Below, one piece after another: positions 24,697 through 31,605 of a DNA stretch of 64,000 nt (within the stretch, counting starts at the first letter, position 1; every line of letters starts with the position of its first letter). A program made the translations under genes and the position numbers. Origin of the DNA: Herbidospora yilanensis (GTDB lineage: Bacteria > Actinomycetota > Actinomycetes > Streptosporangiales > Streptosporangiaceae); NCBI RefSeq assembly GCF_001570565.1, contig NZ_BBXE01000013.1:514984-578983 (forward strand), read 5' to 3'. Below the pieces are notes generated by a model that was not told where the DNA came from, searched no databases, and was given only the letters and a program-made list of their open reading frames with translations.

Positions 24697-25143
24697 TCAG
24701 TCGTTCGTGACGACGGTGCGGGGCACGTCGCCCTCGCAGTGGGTCTCCACCTCGACCTCGGCCTCGCCCCGCTCGAACTTGACCTTGGCCCGCTGGTCGG
24801 GGCCCGGTTCGACGTCGTCGGTCCGCCAGCCCTGGGCCGGGGTCCAGGAGGTCAGGTGCGCGCGGCCGGCCGTACAGGACACGACGACCGTGCCCCCTTC
24901 GGTCGACACGACGCGGCTCGCCGCGGCGGCGGCCGAGGGGCGGGGCGTCGGCGGGTCGACCGGGGGCGCGGGCAGGGCGAGTTCACGCCGGACCGCCTCG
25001 GCCGAGAGCGCCTGGCCGCCCGGACCCCGGAACGCGCCGCCGAAGGAGCCGATGACGACCAGCCCGGCGACGGTCGCCGCGAGCGCCGCGACCACCCAGC
25101 CCGCGACCGCGAAGACGAGACGCCGATCCATGCCGTCCACCAT
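24697..25143 (-). CDS. Small single-pass membrane protein of unknown function
   Basis: A protein of about 148 residues with one N-terminal hydrophobic helix (LVFAVAGWVVAALAATVAGLVVIG), a Pro/Ala linker and an extracytoplasmic domain of about 75 residues containing two cysteines (VSCTAGR and THCEGD) that could form a disulfide. I do not recognise a family. The start is uncertain: ATG 25143, GTG 25140 (GGGAG seven bases upstream) and ATG 25131 are all in frame. It is divergent from a response regulator gene across phased repeats, so it is probably part of that regulon and may act as an envelope sensor or target. Confidence 0.6.
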   Translation of the reverse strand: MVDGMDRRLVFAVAGWVVAALAATVAGLVVIGSFGGAFRGPGGQALSAEAVRRELALPAPPVDPPTPRPSAAAAASRVVSTEGGTVVVSCTAGRAHLTSWTPAQGWRTDDVEPGPDQRAKVKFERGEAEVEVETHCEGDVPRTVVTND

Positions 25144-25156
25144 CCCTCTCCCTGGG

Positions 25157-25183
25157 CTAAGGCCGGGTTAAGGCGACGCTAAG
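25157..25183. promoter_or_regulatory. Three (C/T)TAAG repeats at exact 11-bp spacing upstream of the response regulator gene
   Basis: Pentamers CTAAG, TTAAG and CTAAG begin at 25157, 25168 and 25179, in phase with one DNA turn. OmpR-type regulators typically bind such direct repeats. The last copy reads CTTAGCGTCGC on the minus strand and matches CTTAGCGTGGC before the PepSY gene (27118-27128) at 10 of 11 positions. The site lies in the gap between the small membrane protein and the regulator. Confidence 0.65.
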
Positions 25184-25227
25184 CCCCATCGCCACCGAAC
25201 CGGACATTGACTAACGTGTCGGGCACC

Positions 25228-25905
25228 ATGGCGAGTCTGCTGCTCATCGAAGACGACGTGACGATCCGGACCGCGCTGGTCCGCGCCCTCCGCGACAAGG
25301 GACACGCCGTCGCGTCGGCGTCGTCGGCGCTCGACGGGCTGCGCATGGCCCTCGACGACCGTCCCGACCTGGTCGTGCTGGACCTGGGCCTGCCCGACCT
25401 CGACGGCGCCGAACTGCTGCGCATGCTGCGCGCGGTGTCGGCGGTGCCGGTGATCGTGGCGACGGCCCGCGACGGCGACGCCGAGTCGGTCCGGGTGCTG
25501 GACGCCGGGGCCGACGACTACCTGGTGAAACCGTTCACGGCGGCCCAGCTCGACGCGCGGGTGCGGGCGGTGCTGCGGCGTACCGGATCGGCGCCGGGCG
25601 ACCCGACCGTGACGGTCGGCGGCCTGCGGGTGGACCCGCGCGGCAGGGAGGCGCTGCTCGACGGGCGCCGGCTCGACCTGACGCCGCGCGAGTTCGACCT
25701 CCTCCTCTATCTGGCCGCACGGGCCGGGCAGGTGGTGACGAAACGGGAACTCCTCATCGAGGTGTGGCAACTGCCCTACGGCGGCACCGACAAGACGGTC
25801 GACGTCCACCTGTCGTGGTTGCGGAGGAAACTGGGCGAGACCGCCCAGGAACCGCGCTACCTGCACACCATGCGCGGAGTCGGGGTCAAGCTGGTGTCGC
25901 CGTGA
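25228..25905 (+). CDS. OmpR-family response regulator
   Basis: A 225-residue two-domain regulator. The receiver has the acidic pair in LLIEDDVT, the phospho-acceptor Asp in LVVLDLGLPDLDG and the Lys in LVKPF. The winged helix DNA-binding domain follows (LTPREFDLLLYL, KTVDVHLSWLRRKLG, MRGVGVKL). ATG at 25228 puts the receiver at the N-terminus; a TTG at 25207 is also in frame. Its TGA overlaps the GTG of the kinase gene. The phased repeats upstream suggest autoregulation. Confidence 0.93.
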   Translation: MASLLLIEDDVTIRTALVRALRDKGHAVASASSALDGLRMALDDRPDLVVLDLGLPDLDGAELLRMLRAVSAVPVIVATARDGDAESVRVLDAGADDYLVKPFTAAQLDARVRAVLRRTGSAPGDPTVTVGGLRVDPRGREALLDGRRLDLTPREFDLLLYLAARAGQVVTKRELLIEVWQLPYGGTDKTVDVHLSWLRRKLGETAQEPRYLHTMRGVGVKLVSP

Positions 25906-27122
25906 GGAGCCGGCTCGCGCTGCTGGTGGCCGCGACGACCTCCCTCGTCCTGGTCGCCATGCTGGTGCCGCTGGCCCTGCTGGTGCGGGCGACCGCCGAG
26001 AACAACGCGATCACGCAGGCGACCGCGGAGGCGCAGTCGGTCGGCGCGGTGATCGGGACCGTCGACGACGCGACGCTGGCCCTGGCCGTCGGCCGCGCCG
26101 AGGCGGCGGCCGGCCACGACGTCGCGGTCTTCCCGCCCGGCGCGCGGCAGGTCTCCGAGACGGTCGAACTGGCCCGGCGGGGCCGCAGCTTCACCGCCGT
26201 CTCCCCGTCCGGCGGCCGGGAGGTCCTGGTCGCGGTGCAGGGGCCGGGCGGGACGAGCGTGGTCCGGGTCGTGCTGACCCCCGACGACCTGACCCGCGGC
26301 GTCGGTCAGACCTGGCTCGGGCTGCTGCTGCTCGGGGTGGTCCTGATCGGGCTCGGCGTGGCCCTCGCCGACCGGCTGGCGGTCGCCATCACCCGCCCGA
26401 TGACCGCGCTGGCCCGGGTGTCCCACCGGCTGGCCGGAGGCGACCTGGAGGCCCGCGCGGTGCCGGGCGGGCCGCCCGAGGTGCGGTCGGCCGGGCTGGC
26501 CCTCAACCACCTCGCCGGCCGCATCGGCGAACTGCTGGCCGAGGAGCGCGAGACGGTCGCCGACATCTCCCACCGGCTCAGGACCCCGCTGACCGGGCTC
26601 CGCCTGGAGGCAGAGTCGCTGCGCGACCCCTCGGAGGCCGACCGCATCGCCGCCCGCGTCGACGCGCTGGAGAAGGCGGTGACCTCGGTGATCCTCGACG
26701 CCCGCCGCCGCACCCGGGAGAAGGGCTCGTGCGACGCCGCCGTGGTGGTGCGCGAGCGGGCCGAGTTCTGGTCGGTGCTGGCCGAGGAGCAGGAACGCGC
26801 CTTCTCCGTGACGGTCCCGCCCGGCCCCGTCGAGGTGCCCGTCTCCGCCCCCGACCTCGCCGCGGCCCTCGACGCGCTGTTCGAGAACGTGTTCGCCCAC
26901 ACCGACGAGGGGGTCTCCTTCTCGGTACGCCTGACGCCCCGCGAACTGGTCGTGGAGGACGACGGCCCCGGCTTCGGCCCGGCCGCCCTGGAGCGCGGCC
27001 ACAGCGGCGCCGGGTCGACCGGGCTCGGCCTGGACATCGTGCGCCGGACCGTGCCGCAGACGCGTCTGGAGAGGTCCCCCGGCGGCGGCGCGCGGGTGGT
27101 GCTGACGTTAGTGACGTCTTAG
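25902..27122 (+). CDS. Sensor histidine kinase, partner of the adjacent response regulator
   Basis: A 406-residue membrane kinase. An N-terminal helix and a second helix (WLGLLLLGVVLIGLGVALA) enclose an extracytoplasmic sensor region of about 110 residues. A HAMP-like segment follows, then the H-box ADISHRLRTPLTGL, an N-box (ALFENVFAH), the G1 box VEDDGPGF and the G2 box STGLGLDIV. GTG at 25902 overlaps the regulator stop by four bases (GTGA). A small PepSY protein gene comes next, suggesting a system that senses an envelope or metal signal. Confidence 0.93.
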   Translation: MRSRLALLVAATTSLVLVAMLVPLALLVRATAENNAITQATAEAQSVGAVIGTVDDATLALAVGRAEAAAGHDVAVFPPGARQVSETVELARRGRSFTAVSPSGGREVLVAVQGPGGTSVVRVVLTPDDLTRGVGQTWLGLLLLGVVLIGLGVALADRLAVAITRPMTALARVSHRLAGGDLEARAVPGGPPEVRSAGLALNHLAGRIGELLAEERETVADISHRLRTPLTGLRLEAESLRDPSEADRIAARVDALEKAVTSVILDARRRTREKGSCDAAVVVRERAEFWSVLAEEQERAFSVTVPPGPVEVPVSAPDLAAALDALFENVFAHTDEGVSFSVRLTPRELVVEDDGPGFGPAALERGHSGAGSTGLGLDIVRRTVPQTRLERSPGGGARVVLTLVTS

Positions 27123-27128
27123 CGTGGC
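27107..27128. promoter_or_regulatory. Two TTAG repeats 11 bp apart before the PepSY gene
   Basis: GTTAG at 27107 and CTTAG at 27118 are 11 bases apart, overlapping the end of the kinase gene. The second continues as CTTAGCGTGGC, almost the same word as in the regulator's own promoter region. This supports a second binding site of the same response regulator, driving the PepSY gene. Confidence 0.55.
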
Positions 27129-27157
27129 GCTATCCGGGTTCCGGCGAATCTGAGGGC

Positions 27158-27445
27158 ATGAGAATCCGATACGCAGTAGCCGCCGCGGTCACCGTTCTCG
27201 GCCTGACCGCCGCCGCCACCCCCGCCGTCGCCGCCGCCACGACCGCCGCCGTCACCAAGGCGCAGGCCGTGAAGATCGCGAAGAAGAAGGTGCCCGGCGC
27301 GTACGTGAGCGAGGTCGAGCGCGAGTACGAGCACGGCCGGCGCACCTGGAAGATCGAGCTGGAGAAGGGCCACTGGGAGTACGACGTCTACGTCGCCGTG
27401 TCGGACGGAAGCATCGTCAAGTTCACCCGCGACTACGACGACTGA
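27158..27445 (+). CDS. Secreted PepSY domain protein
   Basis: A 95-residue protein with an N-terminal signal peptide (MRIRYAVAAAVTVLGLTAAATPAVAAA). The rest is one PepSY domain: VTKAQAVKIAKKKVPG, then YEHGRRTWKIELEKG and a final beta strand YDVYVAVSDGSIVKF. ATG at 27158 has GAGG just upstream. PepSY proteins often inhibit proteases or sit beside two-component systems; this one is directly downstream of the kinase and behind a probable operator of the regulator. It may feed back on the sensor. Confidence 0.88.
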   Translation: MRIRYAVAAAVTVLGLTAAATPAVAAATTAAVTKAQAVKIAKKKVPGAYVSEVEREYEHGRRTWKIELEKGHWEYDVYVAVSDGSIVKFTRDYDD

Positions 27446-27485
27446 CACCCTCGACGCCACCTGAGACGCGATTCACACTGGGAGC

Positions 27486-28025
27486 ATGCCGAGCCCACGG
27501 TTGATCGGAGAACGGTTCAACCTGCCGTTGGTCCTTGACCGGCTCACCGCTCCCGACGCCCACTCCCCGGACAACCCGGTGCTCATCGGCGTCTTCGCCG
27601 GGGACCAGGCCGACCGGGCCGGCACCGCCCCGGCCGAGGGACACTTCGAGCGCGACCGGGCCCGCCGCGCCAAGGTGATGCGGTTGCTGGGGAGTGGGCA
27701 CGTGCGGTCGCCGCGCGACTACTACAACGCGGCGATGGTCCTGCAGCACTCCCACCTGGTGGAGCACTTCCACCTCGGGCACGTGCTGGCCCGGCTGAGC
27801 GCGCTGGCCGGATACGGCCCGGCCAAGTGGCTGGCCGCGGCGGCGATGGACCGGTGGCTGATGCACCAGGGCCTGCCGCAGCACTACGGAACCCAGTACG
27901 TGGAGGACGGCGAGGGGTTCCGGTTGTGGGACGTGGAACCGGAGACGACCGACGAGGAGAGGGCCGAATGGAATGTGCCGCCACTCGGCGAGGCGGTGCG
28001 AATGGCGGCCGACTTCCCCGTCTGA
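27486..28025 (+). CDS. DUF6624-like hypothetical protein
   Basis: A soluble 179-residue protein. The central part is rich in His (LQHSHLVEHFHLGHVLA), followed by AAAMDRWLMHQGLPQHYGTQYV, a pattern I associate with the DUF6624 family, where a DR...GxPQxYGTQ segment is conserved. The C-terminus (DEERAEWNVPPLGEA) also fits. No catalytic function is known. It follows the PepSY gene by 40 bases and ends four bases before the convergent AraC-type gene. Confidence 0.65.
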   Translation: MPSPRLIGERFNLPLVLDRLTAPDAHSPDNPVLIGVFAGDQADRAGTAPAEGHFERDRARRAKVMRLLGSGHVRSPRDYYNAAMVLQHSHLVEHFHLGHVLARLSALAGYGPAKWLAAAAMDRWLMHQGLPQHYGTQYVEDGEGFRLWDVEPETTDEERAEWNVPPLGEAVRMAADFPV

Positions 28026-28029
28026 GGCC

Positions 28030-28392
28030 TCAGGCGGCCGTCTTCTCCGTCCCCCGCTTCCGATAGGCAGCCGGCGACACCCCGTACTCCTCCAGGAACA
28101 CCCGCGAGAAGTGCGAGCACGACCGGAACCCCCACCGCTGCGCGATGACCCCCACGGGCACCCCCGTCGACCTCGGCGACCCCAGTTCCTCTCTGCACTT
28201 CTCCAGCCGCCGCGACCGGATGTACCGCGCCGCCGACACTCCCCGTGCTTCGAACATGCGGTAGAGCCCGCGAATCGATAAGTAGTGCGCCGCGGCGATG
28301 GTGGGCGGGCAGAGGTCCGGGTCCCCGAGGCGGTGGTCGATGTAGGCGACGATGCGTGCCATCAGGTGATCATCCATGGTCATCCGTGACAT
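28030..28392 (-). CDS. AraC-type helix-turn-helix protein lacking a ligand domain
   Basis: About 120 residues consisting almost only of the AraC DNA-binding domain, with both helix-turn-helix motifs: IAAAHYLSIRGLYRMFEARG, then VGVIAQRWGFRSCSHFSRVF ending EEYGVSPAAYRK. Typical relatives are about 300 residues with an N-terminal sensing domain. The frame extends upstream to 28473 without recognisable ligand-domain sequence. It is either a natural stand-alone regulator or a remnant. ATG at 28392 is one of several close in-frame starts. A TATACA box (28420-28415 on this strand) lies at promoter distance. Confidence 0.72.
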   Translation of the reverse strand: MSRMTMDDHLMARIVAYIDHRLGDPDLCPPTIAAAHYLSIRGLYRMFEARGVSAARYIRSRRLEKCREELGSPRSTGVPVGVIAQRWGFRSCSHFSRVFLEEYGVSPAAYRKRGTEKTAA

Positions 28393-28464
28393 ACGGCCCA
28401 ACGTAGGACGCGCCTGTATAGCCGCCGTATATTCCGCGGCACCTTGACCGCCCCCATGATCGCA

Positions 28465-28512
28465 CGTGGCCAAACCCTTGTCCGTGCCGATCTGTGCCGG
28501 TTTGCGGCCACG
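28465..28512. other. Bulged inverted repeat before the glutamine amidotransferase gene
   Basis: CGTGGCCAAACC (28465-28476) pairs with GGTTTGCGGCCACG (28499-28512) except for a two-base bulge. It lies in the divergent gap between the AraC-type gene and the class II amidotransferase gene and ends 14 bases before the latter's ATG. It may be an operator or a leader hairpin. Confidence 0.4.
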
Positions 28513-28526
28513 GGGATAAGCACGTC

Positions 28527-29375
28527 ATGTGCCGCCTCTTCGGGTTGTCCGCCGCCCCGCACCGCACCAAGGCCACGTTCTGGCTCCTGGAGGCCCCCGA
28601 CTCCCTGACCGCCCAGAGCCACCACGACCCCGACGGCGCCGGCCTGGGCTTCTTCGACCGCGGCGAGGCCCACACTCACAAGGCCCCGATCGCCGCCTAC
28701 GAGGACCGCTGCTTCGCCCACGACGCGAAGGAGGAGTGCTCGGCGACCTTCATCGCCCACGTCCGCTACGCCTCGACCGGCGGCCTCGAACGCAGGAACA
28801 CCCACCCCTTCAAGCAGGACAACCGGCTGTTCGCGCACAACGGCGTCGTCGAGGGCCTCGACCGGCTGGAGGCCGAACTGGGCCCCGACCGGAGCCTGGT
28901 CAAGGGCGACACCGACTCGGAACGGGTCTTCGCGCTCATCACCCGCGAGATCCGCGCCAACGGCGGCGACGTCAGCGCCGCGATCGTGTCGGCGACCCGC
29001 TGGATCGCCGACGAACTCCCGCTGTACGCGCTCAACCTCGTCCTCACGTCGGACACGCAGATGTGGGCGCTGCGTTATCCCGAGACCCATGAGTTGTACG
29101 TCCTGGAACGCCACGCCGGCCTTCTCCGCCATGAGGGAACCGGCGGCAGGATCACGGTGGAAAGCGCCGACCTGGCCGACCGGCAATGCGTCGTGGTGGC
29201 CAGTGAACGAATGGACGACGACCCCGGCTGGCGTCTCATGGAACCGGGTGAACTCCTGCACGCCGACCGGAGATCGGCCGTGCACAGGAACATCGTGCTG
29301 CCCGATCCGCCGCGTCGTCAGATGACCCTGCGGGACCTGCGGCCGGAGGCGGCGGCGTCACAACACGGCGCGTGA
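28527..29375 (+). CDS. Class II glutamine amidotransferase
   Basis: A 282-residue protein of the YafJ/EgtC-like class. The ATG at 28527 is followed at once by Cys (MCRLFGLSA), so the catalytic Cys becomes the N-terminal nucleophile after Met removal; this fixes the start over any upstream codon. Conserved glutaminase blocks are seen: HDPDGAGLGFF, HVRYASTGG, NTHPF and FAHNGVVEG. There is no synthase domain, so it supplies ammonia to an unknown partner or hydrolyses a gamma-glutamyl amide. It converges on the HelR-like gene with nine bases between. Confidence 0.88.
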   Translation: MCRLFGLSAAPHRTKATFWLLEAPDSLTAQSHHDPDGAGLGFFDRGEAHTHKAPIAAYEDRCFAHDAKEECSATFIAHVRYASTGGLERRNTHPFKQDNRLFAHNGVVEGLDRLEAELGPDRSLVKGDTDSERVFALITREIRANGGDVSAAIVSATRWIADELPLYALNLVLTSDTQMWALRYPETHELYVLERHAGLLRHEGTGGRITVESADLADRQCVVVASERMDDDPGWRLMEPGELLHADRRSAVHRNIVLPDPPRRQMTLRDLRPEAAASQHGA

Positions 29376-29384
29376 ACCGGCCCG

Positions 29385-31517
29385 TCAGCTCGTGAGGATC
29401 ACCAGCTCCTGCGTGGCGCGGGTCATGGCGACGTACCGATCGACGGCCCCTTCGACGCCCTCGCCGAACCTGTCGGGGTCGACCAGCACGACCAGGTCGA
29501 ACTCCAGGCCCTTCGACAGTTCGGGGGTCAGCGACCGCACCCGGGCGGTCGGCCGGAAGGACGGGTCGCCGATCACGCAGGCGATGCCGTCGCCCTGCCA
29601 GGCGTCGAGGACCGAGGCCAGCTCCGACGCCTTGCCGTGGCGGACGGGCACGCCGCCGATCCTGATCGAGGTCGGCACGTTCGCGTCGGGCAGCGCCGCC
29701 CGGATGACGGGCTCGGCCTCGGACATGATCTCCTCCGGGGTGCGGTAGTTGACCGTGAGCCGGGCCAGAGTGACGCGGTCGAGGCCGATCCGGCGCAGGC
29801 GCTCCTCCCAGGTCTCGGTGAAGCCGTGGCGGGCCTGGGCGCGGTCGCCGACGATCGTGAAGCTCCGCGACGGGCAGCGCTGCAGCAGCATCTGCCACTC
29901 GGCGTCGGTGAGCTCCTGCGCCTCGTCGACGACGACGTGGGCGAACGGGCCGGCGAGGACGTCGGGTTCGACGCCGGGGGCCACGGTCTCGTCGACCAGG
30001 GCGTCGCGCATGTCCTGGTTGTGGAACATGGTGATCAGGCCCTCGCCGTCGTCGTCGGTGTCGAGGAGCCGGTCGATGACGTGGCCGGTGCGTTCCCGTT
30101 CGACGGCGATGGCGGCCTGCTGGCGGCGCTTGATCGCGGCGGCCTCCGGGTCGCCGAGCCGCTGCCGGGCGGCGTCGAGAAGGGGCAGGTCGGAGACCGT
30201 CCAGGCCTGGGCCTCCGGGCGCTGCAGCAGGCGGATCTGCTCGATGGTCAACCAGGGGGCGCACAGGCGCAGGTAGGCCGGGACGGTCCACAGGTCGCCG
30301 ACCAGGTCGGCGGCCTCGATCAGCGGCCAGGCCCGGTTGAACGTCTTGACCAGCTCGCGGTCCTGGAGCAGCGAGCGGCGGACCATGTCGCGGGAGGCGT
30401 CGCCCTCGTACTTGTCGGTGAGGATGGTGAGCAGTTCCTGCCAGATGACGTCGCGCGCCTCGTTGTGGGGAGTGTCGGGGTCGGGGGCGTCGAAGGCCTC
30501 GGCCCAGTCGTCGGGGCTCAGCCAGATCTTCGCGTCGGTGACCTCCATGCCCTTGTCGGGCCGGTTCTCGTAGAACCTCACGGCGGGCTCGACGGCCTTG
30601 ACCATCTCGGCCGAGGCCTTGAGCCGGGCCACCTCGGGGTCGGTCTCGGTCGCGGCGGCGGCGCCCTCCTTGACGAGGTCGCGCAGGGTGCAGGTGCGCA
30701 CCCCCTCCTCTCCGAGGCTCGGCAACACGTCGGCCACATAGGCCAGATAGTGCTGGTGGGGGCCCACGAAGAGCACGCCGCCCCGGTGGTGGCCGAGCCG
30801 AGGGTCGGAGTAGAGCAGGTAGGCCGACCGGTGCAGGGCGACGACCGTCTTGCCGGTGCCGGGGCCGCCGTCGACGACGAGCGCGCCCCGCGACGACGCG
30901 CGGATGATGGCGTCCTGGTCGGCCTGGATGGTGCCGAGCACGTCGCGCATGCGGCCCGAGCGGTTGCCGCCCAGGCTGGCGATGAAGGCCGACTGGTCGT
31001 CGAGGGCGGCGGCGTGGCCGTCGAATCCGTCCTGGGTGAAGACCTCGTCCCAGTAGTCGCTGATCCGCCCGGCCGTCCAGCGGTAGCGGCGGCGGCTCGT
31101 CAGGCCCATGGGGTTGGCGTGGGTGGCCCCGAAGAACGGTTCGGCGGCGGGTGAGCGCCAGTCGAGCAGCAGCCGCCGCCCGGTGTCGTCGGTCAGGCCG
31201 AGGCGGCCGATGTAGACGGGTTCCCGGCCGTCTTCGGCGACCATGTGGCCGAGACAGAGGTCGAGGCCGAAGCGGCGCAGGGCGCGGAGGCGGGCGGTCA
31301 GCCGGTGCACCTCCTGGTCGCGGTCGAACGCCGCGCGCCCCTGGCCGCCCGGCGCCCTCCGCTCGGCGTCGAGGCGGGCCGACAGGTCGGTGATCGACCG
31401 GTGGAGGCTCTCGGCGATGGCGGCGAAGTGTTCCTCGTCGCGGGCGATCAGGGCCGGGTCGGCCTTGGGCGCCAGATGGTCGGGCAGGTCGAACGCACTG
31501 GTGGTCAGTGGATTCAC
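29385..31517 (-). CDS. helR: HelR-like RNA polymerase recycling ATPase (HelD/UvrD-like)
   Basis: A 710-residue superfamily 1 helicase-like ATPase. It has an N-terminal coiled-coil arm region (residues about 20-75), the Walker A loop VVDGGPGTGKTVVALHR, the Walker B segment VVVDEAQELTD, NYRTPEEIM and a C-terminal AMTRATQELVIL motif. HelD/HelR proteins remove RNA polymerase from DNA; HelR of Streptomyces displaces rifamycin-bound polymerase and gives tolerance. GTG at 31517 has GGGGGA seven bases upstream; an in-frame codon at 31592 overlaps the element described next and is rejected. The rifamycin-associated element 62 bases upstream of the start strongly supports the HelR assignment. Confidence 0.88.
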   Translation of the reverse strand: MNPLTTSAFDLPDHLAPKADPALIARDEEHFAAIAESLHRSITDLSARLDAERRAPGGQGRAAFDRDQEVHRLTARLRALRRFGLDLCLGHMVAEDGREPVYIGRLGLTDDTGRRLLLDWRSPAAEPFFGATHANPMGLTSRRRYRWTAGRISDYWDEVFTQDGFDGHAAALDDQSAFIASLGGNRSGRMRDVLGTIQADQDAIIRASSRGALVVDGGPGTGKTVVALHRSAYLLYSDPRLGHHRGGVLFVGPHQHYLAYVADVLPSLGEEGVRTCTLRDLVKEGAAAATETDPEVARLKASAEMVKAVEPAVRFYENRPDKGMEVTDAKIWLSPDDWAEAFDAPDPDTPHNEARDVIWQELLTILTDKYEGDASRDMVRRSLLQDRELVKTFNRAWPLIEAADLVGDLWTVPAYLRLCAPWLTIEQIRLLQRPEAQAWTVSDLPLLDAARQRLGDPEAAAIKRRQQAAIAVERERTGHVIDRLLDTDDDGEGLITMFHNQDMRDALVDETVAPGVEPDVLAGPFAHVVVDEAQELTDAEWQMLLQRCPSRSFTIVGDRAQARHGFTETWEERLRRIGLDRVTLARLTVNYRTPEEIMSEAEPVIRAALPDANVPTSIRIGGVPVRHGKASELASVLDAWQGDGIACVIGDPSFRPTARVRSLTPELSKGLEFDLVVLVDPDRFGEGVEGAVDRYVAMTRATQELVILTS

Positions 31518-31578
31518 GTCTGCGTCCCCCGGTTTTCGCAGATTGTGGGCTTGGCCGGACGATTCTGCGGCATGACGG

Positions 31579-31597
31579 GGGGCTTGTGGCAAGCCCG
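31579..31597. promoter_or_regulatory. Rifamycin-associated element (RAE) upstream of helR
   Basis: The 19-mer GGGGCTTGTGGCAAGCCCG differs at two positions from the known RAE, GGGGCTTGCGGCAAGCCCC, which sits before rifamycin-inactivating and helR genes in actinomycetes. The inner arms GGGCTTG and CAAGCCC are a perfect inverted repeat. It occupies the 88-base gap between the orphan kinase stop (31606) and the helR start (31517). Confidence 0.85.
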
Positions 31598-31605
31598 GGG
31601 TTGCG

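Noticed and set aside
25207-25212. TTGACT as a -35 box for the response regulator gene
   Set aside because: No -10 box is at the right distance before the ATG at 25228, and it would place the transcript start inside the gene.
31579-31597. Intrinsic terminator of the orphan kinase
   Set aside because: The stem is only 7 bp with a 3-base loop and no T-run, and its sequence matches the RAE; a regulatory site fits better.
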